Assembly: GCA_029990175.1 (NCBI GenBank)
Contig: JARKIP010000023.1
Location: forward strand, 24,447,501-24,511,500
Direction: 5' to 3'
From: Petunia secreta
Lineage: Eukaryota > Streptophyta > Magnoliopsida > Solanales > Solanaceae
DNA: 64,000 nucleotides
Each line of letters begins with the position of its first letter. The first letter of the stretch is position 1. Positions 1-10,700 of this stretch are shown in pieces. The position numbers and the translations under genes were made by a program. The notes below the pieces were generated by a model. The model was given only the letters and a program-made list of their open reading frames with translations, was not told the DNA's origin and ran no database searches.

Positions 1-98
1 TTTATAGATAAGTCCCAATGGACCTTGCGAAGGTTTTAAAATTATCGACACGCTAATCGGAGTCCTAACTTCTGAAACGACTGACCGATGTTGTTTCT
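1..98 (-). repeat. Diverged LTR 5' terminus (fragment related to the satellite unit)
   Basis: This stretch aligns by eye with the last ~100 bases of every satellite unit downstream, including the terminal inverted repeat (GAAACGAC at 74-81 and the degenerate partner GTTGTTTC at 90-97). LTR sense is on the minus strand, so the LTR begins near 98 and runs leftwards out of the window. It carries GGACCTT where array units have GGATATT, a variant shared with the inverted LTR copy at 62747-64000. I infer that it is the 3' LTR of the decayed minus-strand element to its right. The expected terminal TG has changed to AG. Confidence 0.75.
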
Positions 99-110
99 TT
101 CTCCTCCACT
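99..110 (-). promoter_or_regulatory. Candidate polypurine tract of the minus-strand gypsy element
   Basis: Read on the minus strand this is an almost pure purine run (AGTGGAGGAGAA) directly abutting the LTR 5' end at 98. That is where an LTR retrotransposon keeps its plus-strand priming site. The position relative to the LTR supports the call. The element is decayed, so function is not implied. Confidence 0.55.
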
Positions 111-489
111 TAGACTCTCGTTCGTCCTCGAATGAGCCTGAGTCTAAAGAAAAATTCGCACAGATAACAAGAAAACTTGCACGACCTTCATAAGCTACTC
201 TACGGCCCTTATATGCTTACTACAGGATCAGAATTATAACACGTGCACCGAACTCTTTGAATAAAACATATCTTGATAATATGATAACACCATTTCCCAG
301 CTTATTTTGACTAAACTGACCCTTCCTCAATCATGAAAGGAGAGTTTTACTTTTTTGAAACAAAGATATATGAAACTCATGATGGATTAACATGATTCAG
401 CCGATAATCACCTCTTCGATATACCTTTTGATATAGAATAGGTCGATGGAACTAAGAATTAGCTTACGCTTGATGCTATAAGGGAGCTT
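111..489. other. No recognisable gene
   Basis: This AT-rich sequence has no convincing frame on either strand. It probably belongs to the decayed copia fragment that becomes recognisable just downstream, but I cannot match it to a domain. Confidence 0.5.
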
Positions 490-725
490 TTGAAGTACAT
501 TGTCACTACGTACTACAGAAGATTTGATGCAAGCTATATTATTTTTACGAACGCACTATGCAACATCTCAGGTGATGTTAGTGTTGTTCCGCAAGCTCCT
601 TGTGGGAATGTAGTTACTCATATCCTAATGTATGTCAAAGGTTCATCTAAACAGGGTCTATCATATAAGGATAAGGATCATGGAAATACTACTGGATAGT
701 ATGATGCAGACCAGGAATGATCTTC
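490..725 (+). pseudogene. Ty1/copia polyprotein remnant (start of the RNase H region)
   Basis: The translation contains ILMYVKGSSKQGLSYKDKDH. It resembles the conserved copia segment of the form RILRYxKGTPGxGLxY, which lies between the reverse transcriptase and RNase H. It is preceded by a degenerate stretch like the RPDISYxVxxLSQF region (here RFDASYIIFTNALCNIS). After the stop at 697-699 the reading continues as YDAD, like the family's YSDADWAG. Everything else of the element is missing or unrecognisable. The ATG at 490 is simply the first one in an open stretch and not a real start. The family call is moderately sure; loss of function is certain. Confidence 0.5.
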
Positions 726-901
726 AGACTGAACATCTACTTCAGGGTATTGTCTTTGAATTGGAAATATTATGACATGAAAAAAGTAAAAATAAAAGAG
801 ACATGTAGTTGGACCATGAGCTGAAGCGGAATACCAGCAACAAAGTTGATTACATGTGCACTTATAACGCTAGAGTAACTTCTCAAAGAGTTAAAATGTG
901 A

Positions 902-1303
902 AGGAGATATGCCAATGATGGATGGACGACAAGCTGCACTAGACCTTTAACTCTAAATTTTCATGAAGTAAAACAGCGTCAGTATGAAGATCTAGTTCTA
1001 GTTGAATACAGACAGATAGCCAGAAGAAAACCGGAGTCACCATACAGGGTTACTACTGACGGTGTTCTCATGTATAAAGATAGAGTTTGTGTCCCTGATG
1101 TTGCAGATTTACGTGGACAGATTATGATAGAGGCACATTATTCCAAATACACTGTTCATCCAGGTTCGACTAAGATATACCATGATCTTAAGCAGATTTA
1201 TTGGTGGGACGGAATGAAGTGTGACATAGCAGAATTTGTGGCTCGGTGTTCTAATTGCCAACAAGTTAAAGTCGTGTTATCTTTTCAGACTTTATGCTTT
1301 TAG
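902..1303 (+). pseudogene. Ty3/gypsy integrase zinc-binding (HHCC) domain remnant
   Basis: The frame is open from 902 to 1303 with no stop; the first ATG at 1070 is internal. Counting from that ATG, it encodes the integrase N-terminal zinc finger with His23, His30, Cys60 and Cys63 (HX6HX29CX2C). It also has the plant gypsy signatures HPGSTKIYHDL, YWWDGMK and CSNCQQVK. The preceding linker (GVLMYKDRVCVPDV) is also typical. Homology stops right after CQQVKV, where the family normally continues into the catalytic DDE core, so the gene is cut off. It lies opposite to the gag remnant at 2470-3400, so it comes from a different, nested element. Confidence 0.85.
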
Positions 1304-1417
1304 CAGATAGGTACGTATATATGATCAGGTTTCCAGCTTATCTATAGCATTAATAAATCATTAGTGGGTTTACCAATGATCGACACTCATTGTAGGTTTC
1401 TGTTGTGGCCCTAGGTT

Positions 1418-1440
1418 GGGTCGTGACAAAAGTGGTATCA
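1418..1440 (+). other. LTR 3' end plus primer-binding-site scar
   Basis: GGGTCGTGACA (1418-1428) is the LTR 3' terminus typical of this superfamily. Four bases later comes TGGTATCA (1433-1440), the first eight bases of the tRNA-Met-type PBS TGGTATCAGAGC; the rest is mutated. It marks a plus-strand LTR/interior boundary within the older minus-strand element, about 115 bases after the truncated integrase. Confidence 0.6.
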
Positions 1441-1450
1441 ATACCTTAGA

Positions 1451-2469
1451 GATTTAATATTACCATTCAGAATTTGGAGGAAGACTCCTCCACTTAAAGC
1501 ACAAACTCATGCAGCTATTTGAATAGGAATAACCTTCCCCGCACAGTCTGCTGGACTAAGGAAGATTTAGCTAAAGGCTGAACGTAGGCAGACCTAAGCT
1601 ACCAACTACCCTTTCGAGTTGCCAAACAGCTGCAAATCTTGAGCCATAACTCCATACATTTTCTATAAGCACCACCGCCTGATGGATCATATAAAAGGTC
1701 AAATGACGCCTCTCATTATCCTTAGTAGCCTTGAAAAACAACAATGTGCTTACCCGGGTACCTTGGAACACACTTTGGCTCAACACAGGGAACATCACAA
1801 TGGGTTACTGACTGCCTAAGCTCACCAGTGCCGAACAAAGAAGAGATGGCAACGGACTGAAGATAAAAATAATTAGAGCTTTAGAAAGCTCTTCTTCTTA
1901 TTTTTTTGGCTGCCAGAGCTAGACTACTTATAAGTCAGTCTATCTGAAGAATCGCAATTGAAGAAATAGACATTAAATGAGCTTTATGGAACAAAATCTA
2001 TGTGAATTTAACCTTCCTATAAAAAGAAAACCCTTTTATACCGAGACAACTTGCAGAATAACATGACTCTACTGGCGTCTCGAACCAAGAGGAGACACAT
2101 AGATCGAGTATTACTTACTAACCACTTTACACCGGAAGAAACAATGACACTTTCTGAGAGCGATGAATAAGAATCCCGTTATCCTACTGACACTAAGTTC
2201 CAAAAAGAGGTAAACTGACTTGACATTATAATGCAATGAGGCACAACAAGATGCCAAGCAAACAATACAGATACTCACTCACAAATCTCTCACATTTAAA
2301 CTAGTTAAACTAGTAGGGTCATCATAAATGCCAGGAATAAATTATAACAAAAGCTCACCCCCTCTACCGCAACCAATTCTTAATAGAAACGACATCAAAA
2401 GAACCATCGAAACATGATAGGACACCTCATTTCTAGATCGATCAGAAGAATCAAATCTTACTCACATTT
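1451..2469. other. Gene-free decayed repeat DNA
   Basis: No domain was recognised on either strand. The minus-strand open stretch at 1571-1798 has no family resemblance I can name. A small direct duplication (ACTAGTTAAACTAGT) lies near 2300-2313. From its position this should be former pro/pol sequence of the minus-strand element, but it is too degraded to confirm. Confidence 0.45.
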
Positions 2470-3400
2470 GAGGGAAGAAGGAATACTTGGGTCTACTACA
2501 TCGGATGCCTCAGCATCCTGCCAGACTAGCAGTCAATAGAACTGCCTCTGCAGCTGAGTTGAGCCACTACCCTGATAATCACCTTCTGAAGGACCACTGC
2601 CACCACGCTCTCAACCTCTACTGGATGGTGGCATTTCTCCGGCTGATTGAGATCTAACTGAAATCGCCTACGACTGTGCAAGTGCCTGATGACAAGAGAA
2701 AGGACGCCTGCCTACTTGCCGGAGTAAGGGAGAACTCCACCAAAGATGACAGGCTCGCGGCAATGATAATACCTTTTCAGTGAAAATGGAAGCTGGACAG
2801 ATTGTTGATAGCTACAAAGAGAAAAATTGGGTCTGATATTGACGAACTATTGGTGCACTCTAAGAATCGCATGACACAAGCTGATATAACCTGGAAGGTG
2901 ACCTCTCAAAATAATCAGAACTCTTACCTCTAAATGAGGTACAATGGTTGCCCACTAGGGCCACGAGATCTCTTGCTCTCCTGCTCTAACTCTTCCCGCT
3001 CTAACTTATAATATGCCTCGTACCTTCGGGCAATATCAACAACAACATCAAATAAAATCCCGACCTCAATCTCTCGAGCCATCTGGGATCTCAAGGAAAA
3101 GAAAGGTCGTCAATAAATTTTTGAATCTCTCGAAAGGCTCATGGACTAGTTTTAATGCATATTCAACCATTTTATAGAATTCAATCTCATATTCTGAAAC
3201 CAACAGGCTAACCGACAGGCTACCTTGTCTAATCCACTCAAACTGGCAACACTTTTCATCTCGCTCGCTACTCAAAAGGAACTTTTCCACGAATCTAGAA
3301 GAAAAATCGAACCAAGTTAGCTAATAAGAGAGCAGTCCACCAATTCAGGGCTGGACCTTGAAACTGGAAAGCAAAATAATCAACACCATACCGCTCGATA
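2470..3400 (-). pseudogene. Ty3/gypsy gag to gag-pro remnant
   Basis: Reading leftwards on the minus strand: around 3400-3335 it encodes IERYGVDYFAFQFQGPALN followed by WW, the conserved start of the plant retrotransposon gag domain. A stop and frameshift near 3300 follow. Then come RFVEKFL, FEWIRQGS and SEYEIEFYKMVEYALKLV (open stretch 3290-3066), matching the rest of the gag domain. Further on, around 2640-2480, a proline/arginine/glycine-rich linker (MPPSSRG) leads to WQDAEASDVVDPSI, like the segment before the protease in this family. The CCHC zinc knuckle expected in between is not recognisable. Multiple stops and frameshifts make it non-functional. Confidence 0.75.
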
Positions 3401-4112
3401 TAATCAAGAGCCCGAAGGATACGCTGACATCATTGTATTTTAAAAATTTACACAGGGATTATCTGATGCATGGCTTGAGAATATCAGAAGGTTCAACCAG
3501 ATAAAATAATGTAGCATCTTCGGACACTCGGACCGAGCTATTACTTGGGCTAGCTAACCAGCCAGAATACTTAGAGGCACAACACATGCTGCCTTCAGAA
3601 CATACTTTACTCCGGCAATATTAAGAACTGGAATGGGAGATCCCTGAGACCGCAAATCTGCATCTGTAGAAACCTGATAAGCTACCTAGCGAATAATAGG
3701 TTTTTGCGGTATCTACATCACCAAGATTCTCGTGAAAGCTTCATAGAGAGCCAAGGGAACCACAAGGCCCTGCTCCCTTTCCCATCGCGAGCTCGTATTG
3801 CTGGGACCTTCGTAACTAGTTCGTCAGCACGATCAAAACTCTCAGGGCTTTGTCAGTGCTAGCCCCAGGCTAGATTGCTTCGTCTTGAGCTCATACCGTT
3901 TGCTGATTTATCGCACGAGAGTTCACAATTACCACGAAGGAATTAATGAATTAACGAAAAACTTTTAAATCCTAGACCGACACACGATCAGAAATAAAGG
4001 AAGTGACTTCCTAAATGCCATCATAGCCTCTCGTAGATAAGTACGGACGTCTACGTACCCATCAACGAGACTCTACTAGACACTGTCTTAGTCTGGATAG
4101 ACTCTAAACCGG
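3401..4112 (-). other. Leader and gag N-terminal region of the minus-strand element, decayed
   Basis: It lies between the primer-binding site and the first recognisable gag motif. No intact frame is seen. By position it is the 5' untranslated leader and poorly conserved gag start. Confidence 0.45.
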
Positions 4113-4124
4113 GCTCTGATACCA
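4113..4124 (-). promoter_or_regulatory. Primer-binding site (initiator tRNA-Met type)
   Basis: On the minus strand this reads TGGTATCAGAGC, the full 12-base plant initiator tRNA-Met PBS. It is separated by two bases from the LTR 3' end GGGTCGTGTCA (minus strand of 4127-4137). It fixes the orientation of the element: interior to the left, 5' LTR to the right. Confidence 0.9.
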
Positions 4125-4561
4125 ACTGACACGACCCGAATTCCGATTAGGCCGTGCGGGCACCCGACATAAACTGGTGGCCATCCGGAATAAAACCTGG
4201 CTCACCCTGACAGCTGAAGTCATCTTCGCTCCTTCACAACGTGGCGAACTCAATCCTGGAGCGAACCTGCCGAAACGAAATAGATAGATAAGAAACAAAC
4301 AACAAACGAGGGTGAGTCAAAAGAACTCAATAAGCGGGGCAGACTAGCCACCTCAAAGAATAGGATAGCTAGCCAGGGAGAAGAAACAGATAAACAAAAT
4401 TCCTCCTATTTAAATTATACAAAGGCAGAGCCTGATAATAACCGGAAACACGTGTGAAACAATAAACTCAACCAAGAATACGAGCCAGAAACATATCAAC
4501 AAATAAGCAATGCACGTATAAGCAGAATAGTAGTTATGTACCACCAGTCTACACAATGGTA

Positions 4562-4600
4562 TGAAACGAAATGAAATGAAATGAGATGAAATAAAATATA
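4562..4600 (+). repeat. GAAAT-type microsatellite in LTR copy A
   Basis: Imperfect pentamer repeats (GAAAT/GAGAT). The same tract recurs at the equivalent place in copy B (5786-5822), so it predates the duplication of the LTR half. Confidence 0.8.
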
Positions 4601-4631
4601 ATGCAAAGGTTCACATGTGCCAAATAAATGA

Positions 4632-4901
4632 AGCGGAATCCTCCTGCTCCTAGGGCGGAATCCTCTTGCCCTCAGTATGATGCAATAGAGCGGAATCCTC
4701 CTGCTCCTAGGCGGAATCCTCCTACCCTCAATATGATGCAATGGAGCGGAATCCTCCTGCTCCTAGGGCGGAATCCTCCTACCCTCAATATGATGCAATG
4801 GAGCGGAATCCTCCAGCTCCTAGAGCGGAATCCTCCTACCCTCAATATAAAGCAATGGAGCGGAATCCTCCTACCCTCAATATGATGCAATGGAGCGGAA
4901 T
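4632..4901 (+). repeat. GCGGAATCCTCC minisatellite in LTR copy A
   Basis: About nine tandem modules begin CGGAATCCTCC, alternating a ~21-base module ending GCTCCTAGG with a ~36-base module ending CCCTCAATATGATGCAATGG. The composite period is about 57. Several small open frames here (repeating NPPAPRAESS) are products of the repeat. Confidence 0.9.
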
Positions 4902-5560
4902 TGACACGACCCGAAATCCAGTTAGGCCGTGCGGGCACCCGACATCCTCCCCTAGACCCGTTGGGCGAACCCTTACCAATTAAGTTAGGAAAATAAATAT
5001 AATAATTCATAAATAAGGACAAGACTTAAAAAAAACACTGACATACTGATACCTCTAAGCTGTACAAAAGAAATTACAGCTGATTACCCATCATACTAGG
5101 TTTAGGGCTATCCAGACTAGACATCTAAGAGTACAAAAGAAGACAGATACCTCCTGAAGGGAGCGAATTGCAACTGAAATAATACACATAAAACTGGTGG
5201 CTATCATGAATAAAAGCTGGCTCACCCTGACAGCTGAAGTCGTCTTCGCTCCTGAACAACATATCGAACTCAATTCTGGAGCGAACCTGCCAAAACGAAA
5301 TAGATAGACAAGAAACAAAAAACAAACAAGCGTGAGTCAAAAGGACTCAATAAGTGGGGCAGACTAGCCACTTCAAAGAATAGGATAGCTAGCCAGGGAG
5401 AAAAGAAATAAATAAACCAGATTCCTCTTATTTAAATTATGAAAAGGTAGAGCCAGATAATAATTAGAAACACGTATGGAATCGCAAACTATTCAACAAC
5501 CAGGAACGTAAGACAACCAGAACATATAGGTATCCCGAACACATCAACAATCAGAAATAT

Positions 5561-5700
5561 CCTGTTGCGGCGTACAACCCGATCCATATATTCATCCTGT
5601 TGCGGCGTGCAACCCGGTCCATAAATTTATACCACTGCGACGTGCAACCCGGTCCATATATTTATACCATTGCGGCGCACAACCCGATCCCCGCAACCCA
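5561..5700 (+). repeat. 36-bp minisatellite (TGCGGCGTGCAACCC)
   Basis: Four imperfect copies of TGCGGCGTGCAACCCGGTCC followed by an AT-rich ATATATTTATA-like spacer, spaced about 36 bases apart. It is absent from copy A at the corresponding place. Confidence 0.85.
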
Positions 5701-5785
5701 GAATACGAGCCAGAAATATATAGACAAATAAGCAATGCACATATAAGCAGAACGTAGTTATGTACCACAAGTCTACACAATGGTA

Positions 5786-5822
5786 TGAAATGAGATGAAA
5801 TGAAATGAGATGAAATGAAATG
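5786..5822 (+). repeat. GAAAT-type microsatellite in LTR copy B
   Basis: Pentamer repeat GAAAT/GAGAT, counterpart of the tract at 4562-4600. Confidence 0.8.
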
Positions 5823-5860
5823 ATGCAAAGGGTCACATGTTCCCGTCATCCAATCTAGAA

Positions 5861-6165
5861 GCGGAATACTCCTGCATTCGAGGGGAATCCAATCTGATAA
5901 CCAACTGGAGCAGGAGGGGCGGAATACTCCTGCACCCGATATAATATAAACCAGAGGCGGAATACTCCTGCACTCTCTTGGGGCGGAATACTCCTGCACC
6001 CGATATAAAATAAAGCTGAGGCGGAATACTCCTGCACTCAATATCTGACATAAGAGCGGAATACTCCTGCTCTTGGGGCGGAATCCTCCTGCTCCTGGGG
6101 CGGAATACTCCTACCCTCAATACGATACAATGGAGTGGAATACTCCTGCTCCTGGGGCGGAATAC
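5861..6165 (+). repeat. GCGGAATACTCC minisatellite in LTR copy B
   Basis: About ten modules begin GCGGAATACTCCTGC with variable tails (for example CACCCGATATAATATAAACC or CACTCAATATG). It corresponds to the copy A minisatellite but with mostly ACTCC in place of CCTCC. A fragment of one module (ATATAATATAAACCAGAGG) reappears inside the array at 8937 and at 62568. Confidence 0.9.
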
Positions 6166-6223
6166 TCCTGCACTCAATATGATATGCAATGTAATGCATA
6201 TGAATGACATATAATGCATATGA

Positions 6224-7570
6224 ATGCAATGTGATGCAATAATAACCCTTCACCGGTGCGGGACTCTCATCGACAGCCGGGAAGTAGATGCCAACTCACA
6301 GCCAGAGTACAATGCTCAGTTCCTCAATGCAATACCAACAATAGGACATAACATATAATACACAATGTAAATTCAAAGCTAAGGCATAAGGAGTACGCCT
6401 ATCGGCAGCTACACACGTAAAGAACACGTGGTAGAAAATCCACGAGGCCAGGTGCCTCCAAAGAAATGGATATAAACACATACCTTGTTACAAAGTTAGC
6501 ACAATTACTCAACAACCGCTTTGTCCTTTGAATTCATTGCCAAACGATCCAACTCTATTCAATAAGCAGAAAAATATATCAAATTAGGCTAAAGGCTTCA
6601 TTCCTCACATCTTAGGGAAATCCAGATAGGAACCTGATACCCTATTCGCATACGCAATAATCAGGTCAGGCCTATATACAGGGTTTACGGTCACATAATC
6701 AAACCCCAAATAATATACATTTATATGTTGCCCATAACTCACTGAGTACGAATATATAATCAATTTCATTATCGGGGTCCATTTGACCCTTCAAACTATT
6801 AATTGAACTTGTTAAAACGATGTCTAATATTCCAAGTTTTACCATTAAATATATTCAAACATACGTAATAAACTCAAATAATATATTAAAATCATTACCT
6901 GAATGTTTCGGGGTAAAAATTCTACTATTCTCCGGCCCCTTTTTGCATTTTCTTACATTTATTACACTGTGTTTCCTCTTTTTTTTGTTTCTGATGTATG
7001 TACGTATCTTTCTGAAATGGAAGACAAGGGATTAACTTAATCCCTTTGTCCACCGACTCCAATTCTATATTTTGTCTTTTTCCTTTTTTTTTCCTTTAAA
7101 ATTCGTTGCTACGATAAAAATTAAAATAATCCCAACTTTTGCATACAAGTTATGCAAAATATATATAACATACTCGCGAAGGCGGATCTCAAATTGGATT
7201 CCTGAAACTCAAGATGCAAATTTAAATAGAAAAAGTCAAATTATTTAACTTTCGGCATTTTAGCGGAAACAAGCCGAACAACATCGAAATTCACTTTCGA
7301 AAGTTTACAAAAATCACAAATAATCATACGAACCTAACGGCGCTTTCGGATTTTGAATCGGAGCTCATTCGGCAAAACCGAGCTCTAAAATCTCTTATTA
7401 ATATTTATCGCCAATAAAAACTAAAACCTTCTTCCGATGCCTACCAAACGAGGTCTGATTTAGCTCAAATTTTACATACAGGTCCTAATGGATATTATGA
7501 ATATTTTAAAATTATCGGAACGCCAATCAGAGTCCTAACTTCCGAAACGACTGACCGAGGTCGTTTCATT
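6224..7570 (-). repeat. Array unit 1 (left edge)
   Basis: 1347 bases. It lacks about 22 bases around the GGTACCCTACGATATTCG block (scar near 7117-7122, AAATTAAA joined to ATAATCCC). Its left flank is the LTR 3' half and not another unit, so this is the junction between amplified and unamplified LTR sequence. Confidence 0.9.
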
Positions 7571-8936
7571 ATGCAATGTGATGCAATAATAACCCTTCAC
7601 CGGTGCGGGACTCTCATCGACAGCCGGGAAGTAGATGCCAACTCACAGCCAGAGTACAATGCTCAGTTCCTCAATGCAATACCAACAACAGGACATAACA
7701 TATAATACACAATGTAAATTCCAAGCTAAGGCGTAAGGAGTACGCCTATCGGCAGCTACACACGTAAAGAACACATAGTAGAAAATCCACGAGGCCAGGT
7801 TCCTCCAAAGAAATGGATATAAACACTTACCCTGTTACAAATAGCACAATTACTCAACAACCGCTTTGTCCTTTGAATTCATTGCCAAACGATCCAACTC
7901 TATTCAATAAGCAGAAAAATATATCAAATTAGGCTAAAGGCTTCATTCCTCACATCTTAGGGCAATCCAGGTAAGAACCTGATACCCTATTCACATACGC
8001 AATACGCAGGCCAGGCCTATATACAGGGTTTAAGGTCACATCACCAAACCCCAAATAATATACATGTATATGTTGCCCATAACTCACTGAGTACGAATAT
8101 ATAATCAATTTCATTATCGGGGTCCATTTAACCCTTCAAACTATTAATTGAACTTGTAAAAATGATGTCTAATATTCCAAGTTTTACCGTTAAAATATAT
8201 TCAAACATACGTAATAAACTCAAATAATATATTAAGATCATTACCTGAATGTTTCGGGGTAAAAATTCTACTATTCTCCGGCCCCTTTTTGCATTTTCTT
8301 GCATTTATTACACTGTGTTTCCTCTTTTTTTTGTTTCTGATGTATGTACGTATCTTTCTGAAATGGAAGACAAGTGATTAACTTAATCCCTTTGTCTACC
8401 GACTCCAATTCTATATTTTGTCTTTTTCCTTTTTTTTTCCTTTAAAATTCGCTGCTACGATAAAAATTAAAACGGTACCCTACGATATTCGAAATAATCC
8501 CAACTTTTGCATATAAGTTATACAAAATATATATAATATACTCGCGAAGGCGGATCTCAAATTGGACTCCCGAAACTCAAGATGCGAATTTATATAGAAA
8601 AAGTCAAATTATTTAACTTTCGGCATTTTAGCGGAAACTAGCCGAACAACATCGAAATTCACTTTCGAAAGTTTATAAAAATCACAAATAATCGTATGAA
8701 CCTAACGGCGCTTTCGGATATCGAATCGGAGCTCATTCGGCAAAACCGAGCTCTAAAATCTCTTTTTAATATTTATCGCCAATAAAAACTGAAACCTTCT
8801 TCCGATGCCTACCAAACGAGGTCTGATTTAGCTCAAATTTTACAGACAGGTCGTAATGGATATTACGAATATTTTAAAATTATCGGCACGCCAATTGGAG
8901 TCCTAACTTCCGAAACGATTGACAGAGGTCGCTTCA
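7571..8936 (-). repeat. Array unit 2
   Basis: A full-length unit. It ends at 8936 with CGCTTCA, followed not by the usual TTATGCAATG but by a minisatellite fragment and a partial unit. Confidence 0.9.
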
Positions 8937-9354
8937 GGAATCCTCCTATATAATATAAACCAGAGGTAGATCTCAAATTGGACTCCCGGAACTCACTATG
9001 CAAATTAAATAGAAAAAGTTGAAATTATTTAAGTTTCGGTATTTTAGCGGAAACTAGCCGAACAATCTCGAAATTCACTTTTGAAAAATCACAAAAGTCA
9101 CATATAATCATACGAACCTAACGGCACTTTTGGGTTTTGAATCGGAGGTCATTCACCAAAACCGAGCTCGAAAATCTCTTTTTAATATTTATCGACAATA
9201 AAAACTGAAACCTTCGTCCGATGCCTACCAAACGAAGTCTGATTTAGCTCAAATTTTACAGACAGGTCCTAATGGATATTACGAATATTTTAAAATTATT
9301 GGCACGCCAATCTGAGTCCTAACTTCCGAAACGACTGACCGAGGTCTTTTCATA
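8937..9354 (-). repeat. Partial unit with minisatellite fragment at its edge
   Basis: The first ~30 bases (GGAATCCTCCTATATAATAT and on to CAGAGG) are a piece of the LTR 3'-half minisatellite. After that the sequence matches the last ~390 bases of a unit, from AGATCTCAAATTGG onwards. It is a diverged variant (AATCTCGAAATTC, GGAGGTCATTCACC, TTTATCGACAAT) shared with unit 39 and with the partial unit at 62568-62750. Confidence 0.85.
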
Positions 9355-10700
9355 ATGCAATGTGATGCAATAATAACCCTTCACCGGTGCGGGACTCTCA
9401 TCGATAGCCGGCAAGTAGATGCCAACTCACAGCCAGAGTACAATGCTCAGTTCCTCAATGTAATACCAACAACAGGACATAACATATAATACACAATGTA
9501 AATTCCAAGCTAAGGCGTAAGGAGTGCGCCTATCGGCAGCTACACACGTAATGAACACGTGGTAGAAAATACACGGGGCCAGGTGCCTCCAAAGAAATGG
9601 ATATAAACACTTACCTTGTTACAAAGTTAGCACAATTACTCAACAACCGCTTTGTCCTTTGAATTCATTGGCCAACGATCCAACTCTATTCAATAAGCAG
9701 AAAAATATATCAAATTAGGCTAAAGGCTTCATTCCTCACATCTTAGGGCAATCCAGGTAGGAACCTGATACCCTATTCGCATACGCAATACGCAGGCCAA
9801 GCCTATATACAGGGTTTAAGGTCACATAACCAAACCCCAAATAATATACATGTATATGTTGCCCATAACTCACTGAGTACGAATATATAATCAATTTCAT
9901 TATCGGGGTCCATTTAAACCTTCAAACTATTGATTTAACTTGTTAAAACGATGTCTAATATTCTAAGTTTTACCGTTAAAATATATTCAAACATACGTAA
10001 TAAACTCAAATAATATATTAAGATCATTACCTGAATGTTTCGGGGTAAAAATTCTACTACTCTCCGGCCCTTTTTCGCATTTTCTGGCATTTATTCCACT
10101 GTGTTTCCTCTTTTTTTTTGTTTCTGATGTATGTACGTATCTTTCTGAAATTGAAGACAAGTGATTAACTTAATCCCTTTGTCCACCGACTCCAATTCTA
10201 TATTTTCTCTTTTACCTTTTTTTTTTCCTTTAAAATTCGCTGCTACGATAAAAATTAAAACGGTACCCTAGGATATTCGAAATTATCACAACTTTTGCAT
10301 ACAAGTTATACAAAATATATATAACATATTCGCGAAGGCGGATCTCAAATTGGACTCCCGAAACTCAAGATGCAAATTTAAATAGAAAAATTCAAATTAT
10401 TTAACTTTCGGTATTTTAGCGGAAACTAGCCGAACATTATCGAAATTCACTTTCGAAATCTTAAAAAAGATCACAAATAATCATACGAACCTAACGGCGC
10501 TTTCGGATTTCGAATCGGAGCTCATTCGGCAAAACCGAGCTCTAAAATCTCTTTTTAATATTTATCGCCAATGAAAACTGAAACCTTCTTCCGATGCCTA
10601 CCAAACGAGGTCTGATTTAGCTCAAATTTTACAGACAGGTCCTAATGGATATTACGAATATTTTAAAATTATCGGCACGCCAATCGGAGTCCTAACTTTC

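Larger units (their letters stand above)
99..4126 (-). mobile_element. Decayed, nested Ty3/gypsy element interior
   Basis: The segment is bounded on the left by an LTR 5' end plus purine tract and on the right by a tRNA-Met primer-binding site plus LTR 3' end, both in minus-strand orientation. A gag remnant sits in the expected place between them. At about 4.0 kb it is short for an autonomous Ty3/gypsy interior, and no minus-strand reverse transcriptase was recognised. Plus-strand copia and gypsy fragments lie in its left third, so it is a mosaic of later insertions and deletions. No open frame survives at useful length. Confidence 0.6.
4127..4901 (-). repeat. LTR 3' half, copy A (internally deleted)
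   Basis: It starts with the LTR terminus TGACACGACCCG and follows copy B (4902 onwards) closely. The difference is that CACCCGACAT is joined directly to AAACTGGTGGCC. In copy B about 240 bases lie between these points (about 4946-5191). Copy A ends inside a minisatellite, where copy B begins abruptly. It adjoins the PBS, so it is the genuine 3' end of the 5' LTR. Confidence 0.75.
4902..6223 (-). repeat. LTR 3' half, copy B (less deleted)
   Basis: It begins with the same LTR terminus (TGACACGACCCG) as copy A and keeps the segment copy A lacks, including the TTGGGCGAACCC block typical of the 3' end of such LTRs. It ends in an AT-rich ATGCAATG-like stretch that runs seamlessly into the first satellite unit at 6224. 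Together, copy B (~1.32 kb) and one satellite unit (~1.37 kb) would make an LTR of about 2.7 kb, close to the 2816-bp solo LTR at 52495. Confidence 0.75.

Noticed and set aside
1571..1798. A 75-codon minus-strand ORF as a gene
   Set aside because: No recognisable domain, within decayed retrotransposon DNA, and of a length expected by chance.
4104..5340. Similar small minus-strand ORFs (FLIYLFRFGRFAPGLSS / FLVYLFRFGRFAPELSS) at 4104-4298 and 5091-5318
   Set aside because: The similarity comes from the duplicated LTR 3' half; there is no conserved protein domain, and both lie in LTR non-coding sequence.
4496..6253. Several ORFs with repeated NPPAPRAESS, CRSIPP or EYSAP motifs
   Set aside because: These are translations of the GCGGAAT(C/A)CTCC minisatellites in different frames, not proteins.
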